A DNA stretch of 30,946 nucleotides from CAZMFZ01 sp964565665 (GCA_964565665.1 CAZMFZ010000029.1:1-30946); one strand, 5' to 3'. Counted from the first letter of the stretch, positions 15,697 to 23,558 are shown. The notes: generated by a model from the letters alone, not told the origin. Made by a program: numbers and translations.

Positions 15697-16281
15697 TTAA
15701 ATCAAAAACACTGTAAGACTTCTGCTTCCATGGGCTCCGATTACCAGCGATTGCTCAATATCGGCAGTTTTTGATGGCCCAGAAATAAAAACACCATAGC
15801 CATCTGTATTTTGGAGGTTTATTTTTTTATACGCCTCGTGCATATTCCACACCAGCTTATACTTTTCAAGAATGAAAACTACATGTTGGGTAATGAATGG
15901 CAAAGCCCTGTGAGCGAGCGTATTGGCCGGAATCCATACCGCAGCATTTTCAGCCACGCCAAATTCGCCTTTTAAAATTGCTAAATCTATATCTTTTAAA
16001 TCGTGTGGGTCGGTTACAAATGTCAAATCAAAATTAGCAAGGGAAACAAAATCGGTATTGCTCACAATTTGCTTGGCATCGTGGTATATTTTTGAAATCT
16101 CTTTGTTGATATTTTGGTCATCTCTTAATTCTATTGCCATTCCCCCTACAAACTTTAATGTTTCTTTAAAATGGGTAAGCAAATCAACGTCATTTCTTTC
16201 AAATGAAGGTAGCGAAGGTAATGGAGCTAATTCTGGTTTGTTTTTCTTAATTTGTTGTAAAATATATTCTCTGGAGCTCAT
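15697..16281 (-). CDS. lutC: Lactate utilization protein C (LUD domain)
   Basis: The 194-residue protein has the LUD domain of LutC/YkgG. It shows the conserved core TFVTDPHDLKDIDLAILKGEFGVAENAAVWI (given here as positions about 89-118 in outline: start TFVTDPHD, end GVAENAAVWI) and the C-terminal ISGPSKTADIEQSLVIGAHG (165-184). LutC is one of three proteins that together oxidise L-lactate to pyruvate on iron-sulfur chemistry. Its ATG overlaps the lutB stop in a TAATG arrangement, which couples their translation. The gene is the last of the leftward lut operon. The segment ending SRSLTVFLI is the normal C-terminus, so it is complete. Confidence 0.93.
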   Translation of the reverse strand: MSSREYILQQIKKNKPELAPLPSLPSFERNDVDLLTHFKETLKFVGGMAIELRDDQNINKEISKIYHDAKQIVSNTDFVSLANFDLTFVTDPHDLKDIDLAILKGEFGVAENAAVWIPANTLAHRALPFITQHVVFILEKYKLVWNMHEAYKKINLQNTDGYGVFISGPSKTADIEQSLVIGAHGSRSLTVFLI

Positions 16282-17651
16282 TATACTGTTGCTTTTTTAT
16301 TTTTCAAATACCAATCTCTGAAACTCTCTTTGGGTGCAATTGGCAATTCCCGGTGCTTTCCCCAAGCATTCAAATGGTTGTAAATCATAAATCTGGGCAT
16401 TATTCCGAGCATCCTTCTGCCTATTCTGCCTGCTAATCGGTATAATTTCGGATGTGAAAGCAAATAACCCATACCTTTCATGGCAGTGGTTTTGCTGACC
16501 GCTAATTCACCCTCTTCAGACACAATTTGTCTCCATTTATACAATTGCTGGTGAATGTCTATTTTTACAGGGCAAACATCGGTACACGAACCGCAAAGTG
16601 TAGATGCAAAAGGAAGGCTGGCGTGTTTTTTCAAGTCTATTCCCGGTGATAAAATAGCTCCTATCGGTCCTGGAACGGTATATTCATAACTGTGTCCGCC
16701 ACTTCTACGGTATACCGGACAGGTATTCATGCAAGCTCCACAGCGGATACAATACAATGATTTTCGGAAATCTGGTCGTCCTAATTGCTCCGTGCGACCA
16801 TTATCTACAATCACATAGTGCATTTCTTGCCCTTTATTGGGCTTTAAAAAATGAGAAGAAAATGCCGTGATAGGCTGCCCAGTAGCGTTTCTGCCTAATA
16901 ACCTGAGGAAAACTCCCAAATCTTCTTGCCTTGGAATTAGCTTTTCCATACCGAAACTGGCAATATGTAAGGGGGCGAGATGCACACCCAAATCCGCATT
17001 GCCTTCATTGGTGCAAACCGTAATTGAGCCATTTTCTGCCACTGCAAAATTTACGCCTGTCAATGCCGCATCTGCATTTAAAAATTTATCTCTCAAATGA
17101 TTTCGAGCCACTTCAGCCAAATATATTGGGTCTGAAGCTCCTTTTTCTGTGCCTAAATATTGATGAAAAGTTTCCCCCACATCTTCTTTCTTTAAATGAA
17201 TGGCTGGTAGCACAATGTGACTGGGTGTTTCGTCTCGCATCTGCACAATTCGCTCTCCCAAATCGGTATCAATCACTTCAATACCGTTTTCAATCAAATG
17301 CGGATTGAGATGGCATTCTTCCGTGAGCATCGATTTGCTCTTTACCAGTTTCTTCGCCCCCTTTGATTTAAGAATGCTTAGTACAATTTCATTGTGTTCA
17401 TTTGCGTCTCTAGCCCAATGTACATGTACTCCGTTTTTGATGGCATTCTCTTCAAACTGCACTAGACAATTATCCAAATTTGACAATACATTGGCTTTGA
17501 TTTGTGAACCTAGTTCACGCAACTCTTCCCACTCTGGCACTTTTTTGATTTGTACATCGCGTTTGTAACGCACAAACCACAATGCGCCATCGTGCCAATC
17601 GGTGCGAGCTTCGTCTTCTATAAATTTTTCTGCCAGTTCAGCGTGTTCCAT
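16281..17651 (-). CDS. lutB: Lactate utilization iron-sulfur protein B
   Basis: The 456-residue protein has two parts. The first, about residues 50-290, is a LUD domain with TGVNFAVAENGSITVCTNEG (198-217). The second is a ferredoxin-like region with C301, C304, C307 and C311 in CIRCGACMNTCP, followed by C353, C356 and C360 in CGSCTDVCPVKI. These ligate 4Fe-4S clusters that carry electrons during L-lactate oxidation. The length and motif order match LutB/YkgF. It overlaps lutC by one base. Upstream, 55 bases separate it from a DUF2442 gene and the broken DUF4160 frame that lie between it and lutA. It is probably cytoplasmic and works with LutA and LutC. Confidence 0.94.
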   Translation of the reverse strand: MEHAELAEKFIEDEARTDWHDGALWFVRYKRDVQIKKVPEWEELRELGSQIKANVLSNLDNCLVQFEENAIKNGVHVHWARDANEHNEIVLSILKSKGAKKLVKSKSMLTEECHLNPHLIENGIEVIDTDLGERIVQMRDETPSHIVLPAIHLKKEDVGETFHQYLGTEKGASDPIYLAEVARNHLRDKFLNADAALTGVNFAVAENGSITVCTNEGNADLGVHLAPLHIASFGMEKLIPRQEDLGVFLRLLGRNATGQPITAFSSHFLKPNKGQEMHYVIVDNGRTEQLGRPDFRKSLYCIRCGACMNTCPVYRRSGGHSYEYTVPGPIGAILSPGIDLKKHASLPFASTLCGSCTDVCPVKIDIHQQLYKWRQIVSEEGELAVSKTTAMKGMGYLLSHPKLYRLAGRIGRRMLGIMPRFMIYNHLNAWGKHRELPIAPKESFRDWYLKNKKATV

Positions 17652-17706
17652 GAAGATTTGGGATTTAAGATTTAGGGCCCGTATAATAGATGGTTTTAGG
17701 TGTTAC

Positions 17707-17964
17707 TTATACACTATACCCATATCTGCCTTCCATGATGCCGATTACCGACAAATCTTCGTCTAATTCTGCCCAATGCAGCCCAGTGCCACCAGCAATT
17801 ATTTCTACATTAGCTAACTGGCTTTGCGTTGCGAATCTAAGTTTCTTATTATTCGCCATAGGAAAGTGTATTTCATTTTCATCGTTGAGAAGAATGTAGA
17901 TTTCATCCTTCTCTACCCATACTTTCGTGGCTTTTATTGTCAATTCAGTTGCCGTGTACCTCAT
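17707..17964 (-). CDS. DUF2442 domain protein (TA-like partner)
   Basis: The 85-residue protein carries the DUF2442 signature: an N-terminal strand region (VWVEKDEIYILLNDENEIHF in outline, about 16-34), the basic middle KKLRFATQSQL, and the C-terminal GLHWAELDEDLSVIGIMEGR (60-79). DUF2442 proteins often sit directly after DUF4160 proteins, and the pair is suspected of being toxin-antitoxin-like; that link is from memory and not proven. Here its ATG overlaps the end of the DUF4160 frame by 20 bases, as expected for a coupled pair. It lies between lutA and lutB on the same strand, so it probably rides on the lut transcript. This frame is intact, unlike its partner. Confidence 0.85.
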   Translation of the reverse strand: MRYTATELTIKATKVWVEKDEIYILLNDENEIHFPMANNKKLRFATQSQLANVEIIAGGTGLHWAELDEDLSVIGIMEGRYGYSV

Positions 17965-18181
17965 TCCATTTTGTTTTTATTTCCTCAATATTTTCTTTTA
18001 TAAGCTCTTCAGCATCTGAAAGATCTTTAACTTTCAGATGTTCTGCATGTTCAAGTTCCAATGGTTCTATTCAAAATTTTGCAAAACCGCCAGCTTTACG
18101 CACATGAACATGAATAGGTTCGTTGCCTTCATTTGCATAAAAATAAAATACAAATCCCATTTTTCTAAATACTTCCGGCAT
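17945..18181 (-). pseudogene. DUF4160 protein frame with internal TGA at a conserved Trp position
   Basis: From ATG 18181 the frame reads MPEVFRKMGFVFYFYANEGN, then EPIHVHVRKAGGFAKF, then TGA at codon 37 (18073-18071), then continues in the same frame as IEPLELEHAEHLKVKDLSDA and on to a second TGA at 17945-17947. The EPxHVHV and AKFW-EPVEL blocks are typical of DUF4160, and the internal stop falls where the family has Trp, so TGG to TGA is a single-base change. The whole frame is 78 codons, close to the family length. It could be a recent pseudogene, a sequencing error, or a stop read through at low level. TGA is also the natural stop of this frame and of the helicase at 29928, which argues against TGA coding for Trp here. 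Confidence 0.85.
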
Positions 18182-18258
18182 ATCTTAATTAATTATTCTA
18201 TAGTTAGTACTTGGAAATATAGTTTTTAATCTGGTAACTAATTCTTGGGTTGATTGGA

Positions 18259-18999
18259 TTAAAATCCAGAGTTATTCAATATTTCCGCTAAATGCATCAC
18301 TTTGATGTTTTTGTTTTCTCTGCGAATAATGCCTTCCATGTGCATGAGGCACGATACATCGCCACCAGTGAGCACTTCTGCTCCATGTCGCTCATGATCG
18401 GCTACTCTGTCTTTACCCATTTTAGAAGATACAGCTTCTTCGCTTACACAAAATGTACCCCCGAAACCGCAACATTCGTCTTTCCTGTCTAAATCTATCA
18501 ATTCCAAACCCTCAACCATTTGCAACAATTCCCTTTGTTTAGAGAAATCAGGTGCATTTATTTCACTCGATTGCGACATTCGCAAGCCTCTTTGACCGTG
18601 GCAACTGGTATGCAAGCCAACTTTGTATGGAAATTTGGCGTCTACTTTATCTATCTTTAAAACATCTATAAGAAACTCACTCAAATCATAAATATGATTG
18701 CGAACAGCAGCTACTTCGTTGGTCTGCTCCAAAATATTATAGTGCTTTTTCACATAATAAACACAGCTAGCAGCAGGGCCAACGATATAATCGTATTCTT
18801 TAAAATTCTCTATAAATAATTTGGCGGTATCAATGCTTTCTTTTTCGCAACCCGAATTTGCCATTGGTTGCCCGCAACAGGTTTGATTGGTAGGAAAACC
18901 AACCTCACATCCATGTTTTTCTAGCAATTGCATAGTAGCAACGGCTACTTGAGGATAAAACTGATCGATATAACAAGGGACAAATAAACCAACGTGCAT
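18259..18999 (-). CDS. lutA: Lactate utilization protein A (CCG-domain iron-sulfur protein)
   Basis: The 246-residue protein has two cysteine-rich CCG domains. The first has CCGQPMANSGC (41-51) after the conserved VPCYIDQFYPQVA start, and the second has SCHGQRGLR (132-140) followed by CCGFGGTFC (176-184). These motifs bind iron-sulfur or heterodisulfide-type centres in GlpC/LutA proteins. The length matches LutA/YkgE. It is the first gene of the leftward lut operon, with a possible -7 box at 19019-19026, and is followed by DUF4160/DUF2442 and then lutB and lutC. The three Lut proteins together oxidise L-lactate to pyruvate. No lactate permease or LutR-type regulator is in the window. Confidence 0.94.
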   Translation of the reverse strand: MHVGLFVPCYIDQFYPQVAVATMQLLEKHGCEVGFPTNQTCCGQPMANSGCEKESIDTAKLFIENFKEYDYIVGPAASCVYYVKKHYNILEQTNEVAAVRNHIYDLSEFLIDVLKIDKVDAKFPYKVGLHTSCHGQRGLRMSQSSEINAPDFSKQRELLQMVEGLELIDLDRKDECCGFGGTFCVSEEAVSSKMGKDRVADHERHGAEVLTGGDVSCLMHMEGIIRRENKNIKVMHLAEILNNSGF

Positions 19000-19018
19000 A
19001 TTATATTTATGTAATCCA

Positions 19019-19026
19019 CAAAATTA
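19019..19026 (-). promoter_or_regulatory. Candidate -7 box of the lut operon
   Basis: Read leftward this is TAATTTTG, which fits TAnnTTTG, and it would give a leader of about 13 bases before ATG 18999. No -33 element is clear. The gap between lutA and the divergent cyclase gene is only 156 bases, so both genes must share this control region. Confidence 0.4.
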
Positions 19027-19155
19027 ACTGTTTCAATGGTTTGTTTTACCTTTATTATCCTGCATTACTGTTTTGGGGTATTATTGCCACATTATTTTAT
19101 ATGGGCTGAATTTGCGATAAGCAAAATATTGTATTTTGGCATAAAATTATAATTT

Positions 19156-21105
19156 TTGAAATTCCTACTTTCACTCTTTTGCTGCGTTTTTTTATTGGTG
19201 TTTACCACACATGGTGAAAAGACTTTTTTATTGAATGATAAGAAAGACGCAGATGGCATGGGAATAATGTATTTGATAGATACTAACACGGTTTATAATA
19301 TTGAGACGATACAATCAGCATACCAAAATAAGTTATTCAACACATTCATAGAAAGTAGTGTGCCAAATTTGGGACAAATGTATTATGGAATTTGGTTTCA
19401 ATTTCAAACGGCTTGTGTAGAGCCAGATTGCTTGAATAAAAACTATCTGATAGTAGTAGATAATCCGCAGATAGACAGCCTGAGCCTCTTTACTTTACAA
19501 AATCAGAAGTTAATTTCCACCCAAATACAGGGCTTGAAAGTGCCTTATAAAAATAGGTTGGTTTCGCACAATTCGATTGTTTTTTTTGTGAAACATGCCC
19601 AGATTGGAATGCTTACCCATTATATGTACATGACGGGCAGAGATACCAAATTTCTACCTATCTCCACCGATTCGCATCATAATTTTTTGGTAGAATCAGG
19701 TAAAATAGATGTGTACGTTGCCTTGTATGCGGGCTTTTTCTTAGCCATGATATTGTACAATCTTTTCCTTTTTTTATCTACCCGAGAAAAAGCATTCCTA
19801 TATTATGTGAGCTACATGGCCTCGTTTATGATAGTACAAATAAGCCTGCAAGGGTATGTAATTAGAGTTTTGCCTTTTGTGAGCTGGCATACTTTTTCCA
19901 TTAATTTGATATTGCTAGCCTTTACTTGTTTTTTCGCCTTGCGGTTTTCAAAGAGTTTTTTAGAGATTAAGTTGCTGAATTTAAAGCTGTATAATGTGTC
20001 GTATCTAGTAGATGCGATGGTTTCATGTACAATTATCTGTAGCCTCACTACTTTTTTTACCGATTGGCTCAATCCATTCCTGAATATATTTATTCTGTTT
20101 GTGATATTGGCAAGCATTATTTTTATAATCGCATTTGGTATATATGCGTATGTGAAAGGGGTAAGGGCCGCTCGATTTTTTCTGATTGCGTGGGCAATGT
20201 TGCTGTGTGGGGTTGTATTTCGTACATTGATGGAGCTGGATTTTTTGCCTGTTAATACTTTCACCTTATACTCTTCACAAATAGGTTCGGTACTGGAAAT
20301 GCTATTGCTTTCCATGGGGCTGGCCGATAGAATAAATCAGGCAAAAATATTGGTGAACGAAGCCCAACTCAGTACCATTGAGTTTTTGAAACAAAGCGAA
20401 CAGACCTTAGAGAAAAAAGTGAAACTGCGAACTGAAGAACTGCTGTTGTTAAATACCGAACTGAAATTCTCGCTTACCGAATTGGGAGAAGAAAAGCGAA
20501 AATCGGAAAATTTGCTACTCAATATTTTGCCTGAGGAAGTAGCATCTGAGCTTAAACTTAAAGGGGAAGCCACGCCAAAACATTTTGATAGTGTAACTGT
20601 GATATTTGCTGACCTAGTAAACTTTACGCAGTATGCTGAGGTAAATATTCCGCAGGACATAATTGAAAAGCTAGACAAACTATTTGAGCGTTTTGATGAT
20701 GTATGTCTCAGAAACGGGCTTGAGAAAATAAAAACTATAGGTGATTGCTACATGGCGGCAGGTGGATTGCCCATTGCAAACCATACTAATGCCATTGATG
20801 CTGTAGATGCGGCCATTGAAATGCAAACTATAGCCTTCGAACACAATTGGAAATTGCGGATTGGCATTCACACCGGGCAAGTGGTGGCGGGTGTGGTGGG
20901 AAAGCATAAATTTGCCTACGATATATGGGGCGATGCTGTAAACATAGCCTCAAGGATGGAATCGAGCTGCGAAAACAATAAGATTAATATTTCAAAAGAA
21001 ACCTTCGATTTGCTAAGAAATAGTTTCTTCTGCGAATATAGAGGTAAAATATCGGCCAAGAATAAGGGAGAAATAGATATGTATTATGTAGAAGGCAGGA
21101 GGTAA
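19156..21105 (+). CDS. Receptor-type adenylate cyclase (7TMR-DISM-like sensor, class III catalytic domain)
   Basis: The 649-residue protein starts at TTG 19156, which gives a good signal peptide (MKFLLSLFCCVFLLVF). A periplasmic domain at about 20-183 resembles the 7TMR-DISM extracellular domains. Seven membrane helices follow at about 185-390, then a coiled coil (about 395-455) and a class III nucleotide cyclase domain (about 475-645). The metal aspartates are D486 in VIFADLVNF and D530 in KTIGDCYM. K526 and D589 (YDIWGD) sit at the adenine-selecting positions, and N596 and R600 (NIASR) are present, so ATP to cAMP is the likely reaction. It senses an unknown ligand and signals inside the cell. 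It diverges from lutA. No cAMP-binding regulator is visible nearby. Confidence 0.93.
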   Translation: MKFLLSLFCCVFLLVFTTHGEKTFLLNDKKDADGMGIMYLIDTNTVYNIETIQSAYQNKLFNTFIESSVPNLGQMYYGIWFQFQTACVEPDCLNKNYLIVVDNPQIDSLSLFTLQNQKLISTQIQGLKVPYKNRLVSHNSIVFFVKHAQIGMLTHYMYMTGRDTKFLPISTDSHHNFLVESGKIDVYVALYAGFFLAMILYNLFLFLSTREKAFLYYVSYMASFMIVQISLQGYVIRVLPFVSWHTFSINLILLAFTCFFALRFSKSFLEIKLLNLKLYNVSYLVDAMVSCTIICSLTTFFTDWLNPFLNIFILFVILASIIFIIAFGIYAYVKGVRAARFFLIAWAMLLCGVVFRTLMELDFLPVNTFTLYSSQIGSVLEMLLLSMGLADRINQAKILVNEAQLSTIEFLKQSEQTLEKKVKLRTEELLLLNTELKFSLTELGEEKRKSENLLLNILPEEVASELKLKGEATPKHFDSVTVIFADLVNFTQYAEVNIPQDIIEKLDKLFERFDDVCLRNGLEKIKTIGDCYMAAGGLPIANHTNAIDAVDAAIEMQTIAFEHNWKLRIGIHTGQVVAGVVGKHKFAYDIWGDAVNIASRMESSCENNKINISKETFDLLRNSFFCEYRGKISAKNKGEIDMYYVEGRR

Positions 21106-21169
21106 TAGCTCTTTATTTTATTTGAAAGTTCCTTTAATAGCACTAGATTAGCTTTAAAATAACTCAACT

Positions 21170-21472
21170 ATGGCACTATTTGTAACACTTCCCGCTGAAG
21201 TAAATGAGAAGGAGGTAAAGGATTTTTTAACTGTAAAATACCCAGGCAGCACAGCCGAGCATTGGGTAGATGATTTTGCCGAGCGCGATGCAGAAGGGAA
21301 TTTTCGTGAACTAAATTTGGCCATTCCAGGGCCACCTGTAAGCAAAGAATATTGGGAATGGCACACTGCCAAAGCCCAATATGAAGCGGAAAATGATATT
21401 GATATGATGTCAAGAGAAGAATTGGTGGTTCGCATTAACAAGCTTACAGGCGGCAGACTTGATTTGAAATAA
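21170..21472 (+). CDS. Small protein upstream of a RelE/ParE-like frame, candidate antitoxin
   Basis: The 100-residue protein starts MALFVTLPAEVNEKEVKDFL and ends in MSREELVVRINKLTGGRLDL. It is acidic, lacks a signal peptide, and matches no family that I recognise with certainty. Its stop lies 5 bases before the first codon used for the RelE/ParE-like frame that follows, which is the usual antitoxin-toxin spacing. The C-terminal helix and the order antitoxin then toxin fit a type II module, but no DNA-binding fold is obvious at the N-terminus. The call rests on position only. It lies 64 bases after the cyclase gene on the same strand. Confidence 0.65.
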   Translation: MALFVTLPAEVNEKEVKDFLTVKYPGSTAEHWVDDFAERDAEGNFRELNLAIPGPPVSKEYWEWHTAKAQYEAENDIDMMSREELVVRINKLTGGRLDLK

Positions 21473-21477
21473 CTTAT

Positions 21478-21759
21478 ATAATCAGAAGAAAAGTATATGT
21501 CGAGATCGACAATATTCACCATTATATTGAAGAAAAGGAATACCAAAGCAGGGCAGATAAAGTAGTAAAGAGCACATTCGATTCGTTTGAGAACATTTCA
21601 GCCAACCCTTTGCCTTATGCCAAGCACCGACATTATGGGCATTTGAAAGCCGATACCCGCAAAATGGTAGTTCACAGCACCTACATCGTTACTTTCCGAA
21701 TTTTCAAAACCCACATTGCCATTTTAGATGTATATCATGGCAAAAGGAAACCTATTTGA
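21478..21759 (+). CDS. RelE/ParE-like toxin frame without a normal start codon
   Basis: The frame from 21478 to TGA 21757-21759 would encode about 93 residues: IIRRKVYVEIDNIHHYIEEK, then a middle with SFENISANPL and KHRHYGHLKADTRKMVVHST, then AILDVYHGKRKP at the end. The spacing of the helical N-terminus, the central ANPLP and the final strand with HGKRKP fit the ParE/RelE plasmid stabilisation toxin family. In this frame an in-frame TGA lies at 21460-21462 and no ATG, GTG or TTG occurs before the conserved region; the only candidates are ATA at 21469 or 21478, or ATC/ATT. The first ATG is too far in. Either a non-standard start or coupling to the upstream stop is used, or the gene is broken. 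The start given here is nominal. Confidence 0.6.
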   Translation: MIRRKVYVEIDNIHHYIEEKEYQSRADKVVKSTFDSFENISANPLPYAKHRHYGHLKADTRKMVVHSTYIVTFRIFKTHIAILDVYHGKRKPI

Positions 21760-21784
21760 ATGCAAATTTTCCTTCATAGAGTTT

Positions 21785-21819
21785 TGCACTTTCAGGTATA
21801 AGTGCAGTTTTAATATTTT
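21785..21819 (+). terminator. Probable terminator after the toxin frame
   Basis: TGCACTT at 21785-21791 pairs with AAGTGCA at 21800-21806 around TCAGGTAT, followed by GTTTTAATATTTT. The stem is only 7 pairs, so termination is probable but not strong. Its tail merges with the first part of the 41-bp tandem repeat. Confidence 0.5.
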
Positions 21820-22014
21820 GAATGCCTGTGGTTAAGTTCAGCCTAAATACTCGGTATTTTGCTTGCCTAATGTTGAGTTCAGCCTAAATACTCGGTATTT
21901 TGCTTGCCTGAGGTTGAGTTCAGCCTAAATACTCGGTATTTTGAGTGCCTAAGGTTGAGTTCAGCCTAAATACTCGGCATTTTGAGTACCTAAGGTTGCG
22001 TGCAGCCTAAATAC
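21814..22014. repeat. 41-bp tandem repeat, about 4.9 copies
   Basis: Units begin at 21841, 21882, 21923, 21964 and 22005, an exact 41-base period, with a partial unit before at 21814-21840 and the last unit breaking down after 10 bases. The unit starts GCCTAAATACTCGGTATTTT and continues GCTTGCCTAAGGTTGAGTTCA, with a few changes between copies. Each complete unit holds AAATAC-TCG-GTATTT, a 6-base stem with a 3-base loop, except that the fourth copy has CGGCATTTT. There are no spacers, so it is not CRISPR. It lies between the toxin frame and the 3' end of cysS, and both transcripts could run through it. Confidence 0.93.
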
Positions 22015-22057
22015 GCTCTGAATATTCCTAATAAATGGAAATTCTTCATATTGTGCC

Positions 22058-23545
22058 TTATTCTTCATAGCCCCAATCGATGCCGTGCTTCATATCTTTG
22101 ATTACTAAGCCCCTCGATTTGAATACAGCTCTTATCTGGTCTACTTTATCGTAATGCTTTTCTGCCTTTGCAGCTTTGTAAATTTCCAAAAATTCATCGG
22201 CAAGAGATTTGAATTGGGCATCGGATTCATCTTTCAAGCCCAATACATCTGCAAAAAATGTGTGATAAGCGGATTGTAATTCAGTATACAATTCCGCTGA
22301 AATACTATGAATATCAGCCTGGCCATTGAAAAACATATTGATTGGTTTGGCCAAAGCAAACAGCCCAGCAAGCGTGATGCCCGTGTTAAAATCGTCATTC
22401 ATGCCTGAAAAGCATTTCTCAATTCCCTCTTTTATCTCCTTTTCAATTTTATCATTAGAAGGTTGCAATACATCAGTTTGGGCTAATTTGGGCAATATTT
22501 TATAGGCATTTAGCAATTTATTAAACCCCTTTCCAGCAGCTTTTAGGGCTTCGTTAGAGAAATCGAGCGTACTTCTGTATTGGGCCTGCAAGATGAAAAA
22601 TCGAATAGTCATGGGGCTGTAAGCTTGCTCCAACGCCTTGTGGTTGCCAGCAAATAGCGCTTGCAAGGTGATGAAATTGCCGAGCGATTTGCCCATCTTT
22701 TGTCCGTTGATGGTAATCATATTGTTGTGAAGCCAATATTTGGCAGGGCCGTGGCCAAGCACCGCTTTTGCTTGTGCCATTTCCGATTCGTGGTGAGGAA
22801 AAAGCAAATCCATTCCCCCTCCATGAATATCAAATGTTTCACCCAAATATTTGGCACTCATGGCGCTGCACTCAATATGCCAGCCAGGAAAGCCTACACT
22901 CCAAGGCGAATCCCACTTCATAATATGCTCAGGCGAGGCACGCTTCCACAGGGCGAAATCGGCTTGGTTGCGTTTCTCGTTTTGCCCATCAAGATTGCGG
23001 GTGTTTTGCAATAAATCTTCTACTATTCTGCCTGAAATTTCGCCATAAGCATAGCTTTGGGCATATTTTTGAATATCGAAATATACTGATCCGTTGGCTG
23101 CGTAGGCATAGCCCTTGTCTATAATTTGCGATACAAACTTTATCTGTTCGGGAATATGACCGCTTGCTTGTGGCTCGATTGAGGGCCTAAGCACATTCAA
23201 TTGTGCAATATCTTCATGGTATTGATTGGTGTACAGTTGGGCTATTTCCATGGGTTCTAGCTTTTCTAATTTAGCCATTTTCGCAATTTTATCTTCGCCT
23301 TCATCTGCATCGTTTTCCAAATGCCCCACATCGGTAATGTTGCGCACGTAGCGTACTTTATAGCCTGCAAAACTGAGGTATCGGTATATTATATCGAAGG
23401 TGATGGCACTGCGGGCGTGGCCCAAATGTGGCGGGCCGTACACCGTGGGGCCACACAAATACATACCCACGAAGGGCGCATTGAGGGGTTCAAATTTTTC
23501 TTTTTTGCGAGATAATGTATTGTAAACCTGTATTTCTTGTGTCAT
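22058..23545 (-). CDS. cysS: Cysteinyl-tRNA synthetase
   Basis: The 495-residue protein attaches cysteine to tRNA-Cys. The class I motifs are HLGH (40-43) after CGPTVYGPP and KMGKS (283-287) in NGQKMGKSLGN. Zinc ligands match those of the family: C31, C226 in WHIECSAM, H251 and E255 in FPHHESE. The domain order and length are normal, with a C-terminal helical anticodon region. It reads leftward, 95 bases after smc, and may share its transcript. A -7-like TATTTTTG sits just 6 bases before its ATG, so a promoter of its own with an almost absent leader is possible. The 41-bp repeat array begins 43 bases past its stop. Confidence 0.97.
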   Translation of the reverse strand: MTQEIQVYNTLSRKKEKFEPLNAPFVGMYLCGPTVYGPPHLGHARSAITFDIIYRYLSFAGYKVRYVRNITDVGHLENDADEGEDKIAKMAKLEKLEPMEIAQLYTNQYHEDIAQLNVLRPSIEPQASGHIPEQIKFVSQIIDKGYAYAANGSVYFDIQKYAQSYAYGEISGRIVEDLLQNTRNLDGQNEKRNQADFALWKRASPEHIMKWDSPWSVGFPGWHIECSAMSAKYLGETFDIHGGGMDLLFPHHESEMAQAKAVLGHGPAKYWLHNNMITINGQKMGKSLGNFITLQALFAGNHKALEQAYSPMTIRFFILQAQYRSTLDFSNEALKAAGKGFNKLLNAYKILPKLAQTDVLQPSNDKIEKEIKEGIEKCFSGMNDDFNTGITLAGLFALAKPINMFFNGQADIHSISAELYTELQSAYHTFFADVLGLKDESDAQFKSLADEFLEIYKAAKAEKHYDKVDQIRAVFKSRGLVIKDMKHGIDWGYEE

Positions 23546-23550
23546 GCCTG

Positions 23551-23558
23551 CAAAAATA
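23551..23558 (-). promoter_or_regulatory. Candidate -7 box of cysS, very close to the ATG
   Basis: Read leftward this is TATTTTTG followed by CAGGCATG, so the box ends 5 bases before the start codon. If used, the mRNA would be nearly leaderless. The same TATTTTTGCAG string is the candidate -7 box before rplA, which adds some weight. No -33 element is clear. Confidence 0.35.

Noticed and set aside
17945..18181. Genetic code with TGA as Trp
   Set aside because: TGA also ends the DUF4160 frame itself and the helicase at 29928, and Trp in intact genes is encoded by TGG, so a local defect is simpler.
19812..20315. 167-residue reverse frame opposite the cyclase membrane region
   Set aside because: Antisense to seven predicted membrane helices that form a well-known architecture; no domain is seen in it.
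21154..21546. 130-residue reverse frame spanning the antitoxin and toxin genes
   Set aside because: The forward frames carry family-like sequence; the reverse frame is Ser/Phe-rich shadow.
21814..22014. CRISPR array
   Set aside because: Units of 41 bases are directly adjacent with no unique spacers, and no cas gene is present.
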